Assembly (NCBI GenBank): GCA_020216745.1
Contig: JAIWNQ010000048.1
Location: 1-10,000, forward strand
Origin: Candidatus Hydrogenedens sp.
GTDB lineage: Bacteria; Hydrogenedentota; Hydrogenedentia; Hydrogenedentales; Hydrogenedentaceae
Reading direction: 5' to 3'
Length of the DNA stretch: 10,000 nucleotides
How positions within the stretch are numbered: position 1 is the stretch's first letter; each line of letters starts with the position of its first letter. Position numbers and translations under genes: made by a program. Below are positions 1-7,377 of this stretch, in pieces. The notes under the pieces are model-generated. The model was not told the origin of the DNA, did not search any database, and saw only the letters and a program-made list of their open reading frames with translations.

Positions 1-77
1 TGTGCAAAAATCATACCGACAGGAAGAAGTAATAAAATACAAATCGTTAATGATATAAAAAAATATCTCCCGTTCAC
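1..77 (-). CDS. Partial secreted protein (N-terminus only), possibly Skp/OmpH-like chaperone
   Basis: Only the first 25 codons plus two bases are inside the window; the rest lies beyond the left edge. The frame opens with GTG at 77-75, preceded by an AAAGGA ribosome binding site ending 6 nt upstream, and there is an in-frame TAG just before it. The visible peptide is a textbook signal peptide: a short n-region with one Arg (residues 1-4), a hydrophobic core FFISLTICILLLLPVG (residues 6-21), and a small residue (Ala25) where signal peptidase I could cut. It follows bamA on the same strand. In many Gram-negative bacteria the gene after bamA encodes the periplasmic chaperone Skp/OmpH, so that is the leading guess, but nothing of the mature protein is visible. 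Export is well supported; the specific identity is inferred from position only. Confidence 0.6.
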   Translation of the reverse strand, partial: MNGRYFFISLTICILLLLPVGMIFA

Positions 78-125
78 TGCGAATCCTTTCTATTTATGTT
101 AATTTAACAATTGTTATTTTATTCT

Positions 126-154
126 TATTTAATATATAGACGAAAGTATATCAA
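126..154 (-). promoter_or_regulatory. Possible promoter for the truncated secreted-protein gene
   Basis: On the minus strand TTGATA (154-149) is followed after 17 nt by TAAATA (131-126), a fair -35 and a weak -10 match. It lies about 50 nt upstream of the GTG start at 77, in the 151-nt gap after bamA. An alternative -10, TATACT, overlaps it but has no good -35. The surrounding DNA is very AT-rich, so chance matches are easy. The gene could equally be read through from bamA, since I see no convincing terminator between them. Confidence 0.25.
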
Positions 155-228
155 ATTTTTATTTTAAATTTCACGTATGCGGGATTTTTTCTAAGAATAA
201 GGGAATCTTTATCATATATTCTTTTTGA

Positions 229-2544
229 TTAGAATTGCAATCCTGTAGTTAAATGTAATCTACCGTGTCCTTGGTCATCATCAGGATTTAATGGAATACC
301 ATAATCAACACGAATAGGTCCTATCTTCGGAATTTCTGCACCTATTCCTAATCCGCTACTATATCTTAAATCTGACAAATCGATATCTCCCTCATCTTCC
401 CAAACACCACCCATATCAATAAAGCTATAAATTCTAAAGATATTTGTCACCTTATACTTTAATTCTAAATTGTTAACTAATCGTAAATTACCGCCTTTGG
501 CAATCCAATCTCCAAAGAAGCCATATTCACGAATCTTAGGACCAATATCACGATAATCATAACCTCGGACTGTGGTAGTACCACCAGCATAAAAACGGTA
601 GATTAGTGGTATATAATCTGAGTCTCCATATTCTGTCATCCAACCCTCACGAGTTCTTAGCATAAAAACCCACTTTTTATCTTTATCCAATGCCCTATAC
701 CAAGCAAAATCAAGTTGCAATTTTACAAAATTATTATCTCCGCCAAGTCCAGCAAGTTCTGAACTTAACACAGCATTAATACCACGACTTGGGTCACGAT
801 AACGGTCTAAAGTATTTCTCTCTAAACTCAAAATTGTACTTACCGTTGTTGAATTTTCAGTTTGTTTTCTTATTTCAGGATTTATAAACCATGAAAGGTC
901 ACTAATATCGACATCTTCAACCCTAAATGCTAACCGTGCAGTATTGTAAAGTGAAAGCGCCTTCCCAAAACGTATTTGTCCTCCTGTCTGATTTTCACGG
1001 TAGTCTGCACCACTACGAACCCAATAGGATTCATCATACAAATCTACGCCAAGTGAAATAGGATATCCAAATATCTCGGGGTCAGTGAAACTTACACTAT
1101 AGCGGTCTCTTCTGTCACCGACGTGAACACGTGCTGAAAATTGTTGTCCTCCCCCTGAAAAGGATGGCCAGTTGGTAATGTCAAAATTTCTTAGTCTTAA
1201 CTGTGCAAAACCGCCAACACCTTCATCTGTACTATATCCAGCTCCGAAAAGAAAGGTATTGGTTTTCCCTTCCTCTACATCTACAAGTAAATTAGAATAT
1301 CTTGGGTCTTCTTCATCATCATGGAGCGTAATACGGATTTTATCAAAATAATCCGTATTTTCAAGTCGCAATCGGCTTGATTCCACAGCAGAACCATCAT
1401 ATCGTTCTCCAGGTTTCACTAATACCTGCCTGCGAATGACTTCATCTTGTGTAACATCATTACCCGTAATATCAACTTGTTTTATATATTTCAATTCACT
1501 TTCAGATATGTTATATACAATATTCGTTGTTTTATTCTGTTCATCTTTTGAGACCTGTGGAGTTACGGTAGCATCCACATAACCACTATCTTGGTATTTC
1601 TTTTCAAGTACTTGAGCATCTTTAGCCACCTGTCCTTTATTATGAATATCTTCTGGTTTTACTTTGATATCCTTTTCTAACTCTTCAGCATCAAAAACGA
1701 TATTATTTGCGTATTGTAGAGATTGAACTTTATATTGGTCTCCCTCCTCAACAAAAAGTTTTATTCTAAGCTTTTTTCCATTATCTGTATATAGAACATC
1801 TGTATGCGTTACTTTAGCATCTAAATAACCGTGGTCTCCATACTTATTAACTATATTCTCCAGGTCGGTCTCAAATTTGGTCTCGTCATATTTACCACCC
1901 AAAAACCACCAAGCGGGTTTGGTCTTCATTGCTTTCTTTACCTGACGGTCACTCAGTGCTGAGTTCCCTTCAATTTCAATCTCTTTAATTCTTGCTTTTT
2001 TCCCTTCATCAATAGAATAAATAATACGAACAAGTCCAGGTTCCACTTTTTCTGTTATAACATCAACCTTTGTATTTGCATATCCCTTTGCTTGATACAT
2101 ATTAATAATTGCTTTTCTATCTTCCTCACAAAGTTCGGGAATAAAAGAAGTTCCTCTTTTTTGCTTTAATACAGGTTCTATTGCACGGGGTTTTATTTTT
2201 TTGCAACCAATTATTTTCACATCTGATATTCTTCGTTCTTCTTCCACTATATATGTCACTTTGACTCCATCCCCTTCTGGAATGACCTCAACACTTACTT
2301 TTGTAAAATAGCCTAAATTATAAATTCGTTTAATATCTCGTGCTACAGCTCTGGAATTGAGTTTATCTCCCACTTTTGTTTCTACCTGTCCTAACACAAC
2401 CTGTTCGTTAAGTTTTTCAAGCCCTTGAATATTTACAGAAAGAACTTCTTTGCCTGAATAATCCGTTTCTTGTGTCACAGAATTTTTACATAAAATAAAA
2501 ATAACAATAGATAAAATGACATGTACATATCTTGTTCTTAACAT
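229..2544 (-). CDS. bamA: BamA, outer membrane protein assembly factor
   Basis: Essential Omp85-family protein that folds and inserts beta-barrel proteins into the outer membrane. The 771-residue product has an N-terminal signal sequence (hydrophobic core about residues 7-19), then five POTRA repeats at roughly 33-103, 104-180, 183-268, 271-349 and 352-426. The C-terminal barrel of about 345 residues starts near 427 with FLFGAGYSTDEG. The conserved loop-6 motif appears as VRGY (659-662), and the chain ends in Phe771, as expected for an outer-membrane beta-signal. Length and domain order are normal for the family. The ATG start has an AAGGGA ribosome binding site 8 nt upstream. It lies 54 nt after clpC with no clear terminator between, so it is probably the last or next-to-last gene of the mcsA-mcsB-clpC operon. 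A translocation protein TamA is unlikely because TamA has three POTRAs. The presence of this gene shows the organism is diderm. Confidence 0.95.
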   Translation of the reverse strand: MLRTRYVHVILSIVIFILCKNSVTQETDYSGKEVLSVNIQGLEKLNEQVVLGQVETKVGDKLNSRAVARDIKRIYNLGYFTKVSVEVIPEGDGVKVTYIVEEERRISDVKIIGCKKIKPRAIEPVLKQKRGTSFIPELCEEDRKAIINMYQAKGYANTKVDVITEKVEPGLVRIIYSIDEGKKARIKEIEIEGNSALSDRQVKKAMKTKPAWWFLGGKYDETKFETDLENIVNKYGDHGYLDAKVTHTDVLYTDNGKKLRIKLFVEEGDQYKVQSLQYANNIVFDAEELEKDIKVKPEDIHNKGQVAKDAQVLEKKYQDSGYVDATVTPQVSKDEQNKTTNIVYNISESELKYIKQVDITGNDVTQDEVIRRQVLVKPGERYDGSAVESSRLRLENTDYFDKIRITLHDDEEDPRYSNLLVDVEEGKTNTFLFGAGYSTDEGVGGFAQLRLRNFDITNWPSFSGGGQQFSARVHVGDRRDRYSVSFTDPEIFGYPISLGVDLYDESYWVRSGADYRENQTGGQIRFGKALSLYNTARLAFRVEDVDISDLSWFINPEIRKQTENSTTVSTILSLERNTLDRYRDPSRGINAVLSSELAGLGGDNNFVKLQLDFAWYRALDKDKKWVFMLRTREGWMTEYGDSDYIPLIYRFYAGGTTTVRGYDYRDIGPKIREYGFFGDWIAKGGNLRLVNNLELKYKVTNIFRIYSFIDMGGVWEDEGDIDLSDLRYSSGLGIGAEIPKIGPIRVDYGIPLNPDDDQGHGRLHLTTGLQF

Positions 2545-2598
2545 TGAACAAATCCCTTCATTATGTTATATTCAATATTTTTCGCCTACAGTTTTGCC

Positions 2599-5097
2599 CT
2601 AATTATTTATTAATTTTACAGTATTATTATCCGTTTTTGGTAATTGATTTTCAAACTGGTTCTCCTTTACCTTAAATTCCAGAGCAGTTCCATCGGAATT
2701 TAAATCAATTAATACAGTACTTCCCTCCTTTATTTCGCCTGAGAGCAGTTTCTCAGCAAGCGGGTCTTCAATGTTTTGTTGAATAGACCTACGAAGAGGA
2801 CGAGCACCATATTCTTCACTACTACCTATATTTACAAGGAATTTTTTAGCTGAAGGTGTAATTTCAATTTTCATTTGTTTTTCTTGTAAATGCTTAGTAA
2901 CTTCATTCATTTGAATATCGACAATTTGTTCTAATTGTTCCTGAGTAAGGCGATGGAAAACAAGGACTTCATCTAAACGGTTTAGAAATTCTGGATTAAA
3001 TGTTTTCCTAACTTCTTCCATAACACGGTCACGCATCTTTTCATATTCTTCTTCTATACTATCTTTTTGAAAACCTAATGAGGTTGACTTTCCAATTTTA
3101 CGTGCTCCAATATTTGACGTTAAAACAATTACCGTGTTTTTAAAATCTACTTTTCTTCCACTACCATCGGTCATTTGGCCTTCTTCAAGTATTTGCAATA
3201 ATGCATTAAAAATGTCAGGATGTGCCTTTTCTATTTCATCGAACAGCACTACTGAGTATGGTCTCCGTCTTACCTGCTCTGTTAATTGACCTCCTTCATC
3301 ATAACCTACATATCCTGGAGGTGCCCCCATAAGTCGTGATACAGTAAATTTTTCCATATATTCCGACATATCTAACGTAATTAGAGCCCGCTCATCACCA
3401 AACAAGAATTCAGCGAGTTTCTTAGCGAGAAGTGTTTTTCCTACACCAGTAGGACCCAAAAATAAAAACGAGCCTACAGGACGGTTTGAGTGCCTCAAAC
3501 CTGCTCTTGACCTTTGAATTGCGCGGGTAATGGCATTAATCGCTTCATCTTGTCCGACTATCGATTTATGTAGCTCTTCACGCATTCGAAGCAATCGTTC
3601 AGATTCAGTCTCCCCAATCTTGGTAAGTGGGACTCCTGTCCATTTCGAAACGACGTAAGCGATGTCTTCAGCAGTAACTACTGCTTGAGCAGAATCTCGC
3701 TGTGACTCCCATTCCTTTTTCTTCTCTTGATAAAGAGATTGTAATCTCCGTTCACGGTCACGTAGTGAAGCTGCTTTTTCAAATTCTTGGTGTTTTATAG
3801 CTATCTCTTTATCCTGTGTTACTTTTTCGATTTCCGCTTCTAATTCTTTTAATTCCTTTGGTCTTGTCGTAATTTGTAAACGGACACGACTCCCCGCTTC
3901 GTCAAGGACATCAATTGCTTTGTCTGGCAGATATCTATCAGAAATATATTGGTCGGATAATCGAACTGCTGCGATGATAGCGTCATCGGTATATTTTACT
4001 TTATGATGTGCTTCATACTTATCACGCAGTCCTTCCAATATCCTAATTGTCTCTTCTGGAGTAGGCGCCTCCACAAAAATAGTTTGAAAACGACGTGCAA
4101 GGGCACTATCTTTTTCAATATATTTACGATACTCATCGGCAGTTGTGGCACCGATACATTGCAATTCACCGCGAGCCAAAGCAGGCTTTAACATATTTGC
4201 AGCATCAACAGCACCTTCTGCGGCTCCTGCACCTACAATTGTATGTATTTCATCAATAAATAGAATAATATTATCTTCCCTTTGAATTTCTTTCATGACC
4301 GATTTTAATCGTTCTTCAAACTGTCCCCGATACTTCGTTCCTGCAATAACTGCTCCTAAATCTAATGTCAAAACACGTTTATTTAATAACAAATCTGGCA
4401 CATTCCCATTTACAATTGCCTGAGCCAACCCCTCAACTATTGCAGTTTTACCGACACCTGCCTCACCAATAAGAACTGGGTTGTTTTTTGTTCTCCTACT
4501 TAATATCTGTATTACACGCTCAATTTCCACTTCTCTCCCAATTACGGGGTCTAATTTGCCTTCTCTCGCTAAGTAGGTTAAATCTCTACCAAATGTATCT
4601 AAAGCAGGAGTCGTAGATTTTTTCCGCTCATGAGGTTCGCTCTTTCCACCTTTACTGGTTTCACCGATAAGTTTCATAATTTCTGCTTGTGCACGGTGTA
4701 AGTCAACACCAAAATCATGTAGCAATTTTGCAGCAACTCCTTCTCCCTCTTTAATTAGACCTAAAAGGATATGCTCGGTACCTACATAAGTATGGTTAAA
4801 ACGATGTGCTTCTTCAACTGCCATCTCAAGAACTTTTTTTGCTCTTGGTGTGTAGGTAATTTCATCGGATGAAAGCAAAGCCGGTCCGGAAGGACAACGA
4901 TGTTCAATTTCTTGCAATAACTGTTCTAAATCTATGCCTAAATTTAATAAAGCCTTCGCAGCAATACCCTCTGTTTCAAGACAAAGAGCAAATAAAATAT
5001 GTTCAGTACGAACGTATTCACTTCCTCGTTTTACAGCCTCATTACGAGCGACAGCGATAACATGCCGAGCTCGTTCTGTAAATCGTTCCCATAACAT
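2599..5097 (-). CDS. clpC: ClpC-type AAA+ unfoldase, ATPase subunit of Clp protease
   Basis: Hsp100 unfoldase that threads substrates into the ClpP peptidase in the cytoplasm. In the 832-residue product the order is: two Clp_N repeats (about 1-145), AAA1 with Walker A GEAGVGKT (211-218), Walker B ILFIDE (278-283) and Arg finger ARR (334-336); a middle region with a UVR-type helix (about 430-450); AAA2 with Walker A GPTGVGKT (548-555), Walker B VVLFDE (616-621) and sensor-2 GARPLRR (764-770). SLGFQ (673-677) matches the ClpP-docking loop, so it should work with a ClpP encoded elsewhere. The N-domain TEH motifs place Glu32 and Glu108 where Bacillus ClpC has its phosphoarginine-binding Glu residues, though these are also conserved in ClpC lineages without McsB. 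The short middle domain and UVR motif mark ClpC rather than ClpB or ClpA. The start has AAGGGA 8 nt upstream, and the gene lies 38 nt after the mcsB-like gene. The last 22 residues are a polar, Asn-rich tail. Confidence 0.95.
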   Translation of the reverse strand: MLWERFTERARHVIAVARNEAVKRGSEYVRTEHILFALCLETEGIAAKALLNLGIDLEQLLQEIEHRCPSGPALLSSDEITYTPRAKKVLEMAVEEAHRFNHTYVGTEHILLGLIKEGEGVAAKLLHDFGVDLHRAQAEIMKLIGETSKGGKSEPHERKKSTTPALDTFGRDLTYLAREGKLDPVIGREVEIERVIQILSRRTKNNPVLIGEAGVGKTAIVEGLAQAIVNGNVPDLLLNKRVLTLDLGAVIAGTKYRGQFEERLKSVMKEIQREDNIILFIDEIHTIVGAGAAEGAVDAANMLKPALARGELQCIGATTADEYRKYIEKDSALARRFQTIFVEAPTPEETIRILEGLRDKYEAHHKVKYTDDAIIAAVRLSDQYISDRYLPDKAIDVLDEAGSRVRLQITTRPKELKELEAEIEKVTQDKEIAIKHQEFEKAASLRDRERRLQSLYQEKKKEWESQRDSAQAVVTAEDIAYVVSKWTGVPLTKIGETESERLLRMREELHKSIVGQDEAINAITRAIQRSRAGLRHSNRPVGSFLFLGPTGVGKTLLAKKLAEFLFGDERALITLDMSEYMEKFTVSRLMGAPPGYVGYDEGGQLTEQVRRRPYSVVLFDEIEKAHPDIFNALLQILEEGQMTDGSGRKVDFKNTVIVLTSNIGARKIGKSTSLGFQKDSIEEEYEKMRDRVMEEVRKTFNPEFLNRLDEVLVFHRLTQEQLEQIVDIQMNEVTKHLQEKQMKIEITPSAKKFLVNIGSSEEYGARPLRRSIQQNIEDPLAEKLLSGEIKEGSTVLIDLNSDGTALEFKVKENQFENQLPKTDNNTVKLINN

Positions 5098-5135
5098 TTA
5101 CTTATTCCCTTATAAAAAATTCTTTTGTTCTTAAA

Positions 5136-6278
5136 TTAATTTTTGAATATTTCCTTAAACTTGCTTGCGCGTGCTAAACTCATCTTCACAGTGTTATTCC
5201 CATTTCCAGTTAAATTAATGATAATATGTCCTCCTTGAAGTTCAAAAAGCAAAGGTAAAGGTAAAGATGGAATATTTTTAGAAGTTAGGTTCAAAGAAGA
5301 GCCTAATTGCAAAGCAGACCATAACTCAATTGCCTCAGCAAATTCCAAAAATTTAGCTCCGTATGCGACACCTTCAGCTCTTCCTACGATATCTTCTAAT
5401 GTTAACCGACTTGAAGATAACAATTTCTGTCTTGCATCATTTTCAGCCTTTGTTATTTCACTAACCATGTGGGATAAGGAAAAAACTATCTCTGCTTCGG
5501 AAAATCCAAGGGTATACTTATTACCAATGGCAAAAAGACTACCTACTGTCTCTATAAATCCGACAGTAACTGGCGTGCCTATGGTACTATGAAATCCTTG
5601 TTCAACAAGATGTTTTGGGATGGATAATGGCCTGGCGTCAACGGGAGGACCTGTTTTAATTCCATTTAAATAAAAACCTAATGACTTCAATTTTTCTTCC
5701 CAGAGCATTATACTCCCCGTTCTTGCCAGTCCTGGAAGATGAAGAATAACAAATAACTTCAACCCTGTACCAACAAGGTTCAAATCTGACGTTAAAAATC
5801 CCAACCGTGAGTCTGTCATATAGTCAATAGACTTGCTTATTCTATCGTCGATTTGATTAAGTAATTCCCAGACCTTCTCAACCTGAGCCCCTGCAAAAAC
5901 GGAACGAAGAACAAGATGCTCTCCCCCATTAATCATTAGCGAAAACCGTTGGTCTCTACTAATAAAAACACCTCTACGTCCAATACCTGAAAGTAAATCG
6001 TAAGACACGAGAAATCGTTCTGACAAAAAAAGGTGTTCTCGTGGAGATACTCCTGCAAAACTGACATATTCATCTACTGAAAACTCATCAAACTGCGTTA
6101 GTGCTTCTTTCAATAAGATTTCAAGCCGTTCTTTTTCTTCTTCGCCCATTCGTACTGGAAAAAAGAACCCTGCAACATTACGACATAATGTCCCGACAGT
6201 AAAAATAGCAACCGGTGCACCTTCTGCCTCTTCTTTCCACCATATTGGTTTATTATCTACCCACGTTTTCATAATCAT
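5136..6278 (-). CDS. McsB-like protein, probable catalytically inactive arginine kinase
   Basis: The 380-residue product matches the fold and position of McsB, the phosphagen-kinase-type protein arginine kinase, but has lost its active site. Family landmarks remain: SERFLVS (86-92), MINGGEH (115-121), a GFLT...VGTG...ILHLPGL block (160-184), NKYTLGFSE (253-261), and a C-terminal helical region with LEDIVGRAEG (294-303). Against canonical motifs: SSRxRLARN reads FTVGTLCRN (26-34), keeping one of three Arg; NEEDH reads NGGEH (117-121); TACPTN, carrying the catalytic Cys, reads TSDLNL (163-168); the Arg after GTGL is Lys174; the GEGSE loop reads IETVG (242-246); and RDxxRA reads MSLARA (366-371). 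The frame is intact over full length, so this is a maintained protein, not a decayed gene. I chose ATG at 6278, 2 nt after the mcsA stop with GGGAAAG upstream; a TTG at 6302 inside mcsA is in frame but less likely, and ATG 6272 is possible. Inferred role: adaptor or regulator with McsA and ClpC. Confidence 0.85.
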   Translation of the reverse strand: MIMKTWVDNKPIWWKEEAEGAPVAIFTVGTLCRNVAGFFFPVRMGEEEKERLEILLKEALTQFDEFSVDEYVSFAGVSPREHLFLSERFLVSYDLLSGIGRRGVFISRDQRFSLMINGGEHLVLRSVFAGAQVEKVWELLNQIDDRISKSIDYMTDSRLGFLTSDLNLVGTGLKLFVILHLPGLARTGSIMLWEEKLKSLGFYLNGIKTGPPVDARPLSIPKHLVEQGFHSTIGTPVTVGFIETVGSLFAIGNKYTLGFSEAEIVFSLSHMVSEITKAENDARQKLLSSSRLTLEDIVGRAEGVAYGAKFLEFAEAIELWSALQLGSSLNLTSKNIPSLPLPLLFELQGGHIIINLTGNGNNTVKMSLARASKFKEIFKN

Positions 6279-6280
6279 AA

Positions 6281-6808
6281 CTAATTCTTTCCCATTTTCC
6301 AAGAAGATATTGTTTTCTCTAAATCTATAATTTCATCACGTAGCTTAGCCGCAAATTCGTAATCTTCTGCTTTAATTGCTTGTCGAATTAACGCTTTTTT
6401 AGTATCCAGAAGAAACTGTGCCCGAACCCGCTCTTCATCATTAGAATAATTTAATTTTTTACCGATATGAGTGCCTCCACCTTGAATAACTTCAAGTATA
6501 GACTCTATTTCTGGACCAAAATTTTTGTAACATGTAAAACAACCAACCTTGTTTTTTTCCTGGATATAATTCAGCTGGGTACCACATACCGAACATATAG
6601 ATTTGACTTTTGCCTTTTTGGATATATCTTCTATAGTTTCTTTTGATTCTTTTACTTGTGGTTCTTCTGAACTCAGTTTAAATCCTTTCGGGTTATTTTG
6701 AACTTCTATTAAACAGTCAGGGCACAAATGAATCTCAGTAACATGTCCATCTATAACCTCTGCATATCTAACTGTGGCAAGTTTTTTCTTGCATTTTTGG
6801 CAAATCAT
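6281..6808 (-). CDS. mcsA: McsA-like zinc-finger/UVR protein, activator or adaptor of the ClpC system
   Basis: In Firmicutes McsA binds and activates the arginine kinase McsB and helps deliver CtsR and other substrates to ClpC. The 175-residue product shows the expected two zinc modules, each with paired CxxC: Cys3/6 with Cys29/32, and Cys72/75 with Cys90/93. The sequence GGTHIGKKLN (111-120) follows, where McsA has a conserved H-x-GK segment. A C-terminal UVR motif sits at about 132-167 (KKALIRQAIKAEDYEFAAKL...), a likely contact for the McsB/ClpC partners. Size is typical. The ATG start has TGAGGA 7 nt upstream. It is the first gene of the minus-strand operon and ends 2 nt before the McsB-like gene. 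All eight metal ligands are present, so it looks functional even though its usual partner appears catalytically dead. There is no ctsR before it, unlike in Firmicutes. Confidence 0.9.
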   Translation of the reverse strand: MICQKCKKKLATVRYAEVIDGHVTEIHLCPDCLIEVQNNPKGFKLSSEEPQVKESKETIEDISKKAKVKSICSVCGTQLNYIQEKNKVGCFTCYKNFGPEIESILEVIQGGGTHIGKKLNYSNDEERVRAQFLLDTKKALIRQAIKAEDYEFAAKLRDEIIDLEKTISSWKMGKN

Positions 6809-6815
6809 CGTTAAT

Positions 6816-6842
6816 TCCTCATGTGTTAATTAAATTATACCA
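6816..6842 (-). promoter_or_regulatory. Extended -10 promoter and ribosome binding site for the mcsA operon
   Basis: On the minus strand TGGTATAAT occupies 6842-6834: a perfect TATAAT with the TGn extension, which can compensate for a poor -35 (only TGAAGG at 17 nt spacing). Transcription would start near 6827, giving a leader of about 18 nt with GAGGA at 6820-6816, 7 nt before the mcsA ATG. I saw no CIRCE element (TTAGCACTC inverted repeat) and no CtsR-type tandem GGTCAAA heptads, so the usual heat-shock repressors are not indicated. Confidence 0.5.
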
Positions 6843-6892
6843 TTATTCATGATTTGCCTTCACCTTTAAGAAGAACCAATTAAAGATTCCAT

Positions 6893-6922
6893 TTGCATAA
6901 AACTCACAAAAGTGTTTAAAAT
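6893..6922 (+). promoter_or_regulatory. Possible promoter for the small membrane protein gene
   Basis: TTGCAT (6893-6898) and TAAAAT (6917-6922, five of six consensus bases) are 18 nt apart on the plus strand, which would start transcription near 6929 and leave a leader of about 59 nt. The -10 overlaps a small symmetrical sequence, TTTAAA-A-TTTAAA (6915-6927). This lies in the 179-nt divergent gap between mcsA and the plus-strand gene. The match is moderate and the region is AT-rich. Confidence 0.3.
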
Positions 6923-6987
6923 TTAAATGGCAACTATGCATCATTGAAATAATATCGAATACCTACTGCAAATCTTTGGAAGGAAAC

Positions 6988-7281
6988 ATGCCCCTTCGAA
7001 ATAGAACAATTACAAAAATTCTCAGTTTTATAATCGCACTATATCTTATCATTGCTGTGTTACACGGCATTGCTCCTGGAATTTGGAAAAAATCCTTTGG
7101 GGGAGCTGAGGGAAAAGGTCCTTTTAGAATTCTAATGTTTACTCCCTTATTAATCTTCTCTGTTTTTATATCTTATCTTTTATATCAAATTTGGGATAAC
7201 ACATGTTCCCATAAACCAAAGGTATGTTATTTAAAAATTTTTCATGAACCTTACTCCAGACGGGGTCCCCCAAATTATTAA
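6988..7281 (+). CDS. Small two-helix membrane protein of unknown function
   Basis: I do not recognise this 97-residue protein. It has a basic N-terminus (MPLRNRTITK), a first hydrophobic helix at about 11-31 (ILSFIIALYLIIAVLHG), a polar loop rich in Gly and Lys (about 33-48), and a second hydrophobic helix at about 50-70 (ILMFTPLLIFSVFISYLLYQIW). A short, basic, Cys-containing tail follows, ending RRGPPNY. Two membrane-spanning segments with both ends cytoplasmic are likely. The ATG at 6988 is preferred because GGAAGGA lies immediately upstream; a TTG at 6976 is in frame but overlaps that ribosome binding site. It is transcribed divergently from mcsA and lies 96 nt before the prepilin gene. 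The tail around 7262-7270 contains an unusually GC-rich GGGGTCCCC, so a late frameshift or altered C-terminus cannot be excluded. The start, codon-like composition and hydrophobic pattern favour a real gene. Confidence 0.6.
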   Translation: MPLRNRTITKILSFIIALYLIIAVLHGIAPGIWKKSFGGAEGKGPFRILMFTPLLIFSVFISYLLYQIWDNTCSHKPKVCYLKIFHEPYSRRGPPNY

Positions 7282-7377
7282 ACCTCCCTATTCATCCTGT
7301 CTAAAATTCTAAATACTCAATCTTACTCTTTCTTTAGTTAACTATTTTATCTTACAAATCATTAGGAGGTGTTTGAA

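Noticed and set aside
181..228. AAGAATA...TATTCTT inverted repeat just after bamA, as a possible terminator
   Set aside because: The stem is seven A/T-dominated pairs with an 18-base loop and no following U run, so it is not a convincing intrinsic terminator.
4003..5134. Plus-strand open frames of 62-66 codons at 4003-4191, 4869-5060 and 4934-5134
   Set aside because: They lie antisense within or across clpC, which is certain from its full AAA+ motif set. Their peptides show no domain, signal or family pattern, and they overlap one another.
6279..6302. TTG start for the McsB-like protein at 6302, adding eight residues
   Set aside because: It sits inside mcsA coding sequence with no better ribosome binding site; ATG 6278, two bases after the mcsA stop, fits the usual McsB N-terminal length better.
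6853..6868. AGGTGAAGGCAAAT (minus strand) as a CtsR heptad operator
   Set aside because: CtsR sites are tandem GGTCAAA heptads; this has neither heptad intact.
7262..7270. GGGGTCCCC as a terminator hairpin or insertion scar after the small membrane protein
   Set aside because: The palindrome leaves a loop of one base (or three with only a three-pair stem), is not followed by a U run, and has no target-site duplication or matching partner in the window.
7369..7377. GTG start for the prepilin-like protein at 7369
   Set aside because: The GTG is part of the AGGAGGT ribosome binding site of the ATG at 7378, and a start there would add residues before the typical short prepilin leader.
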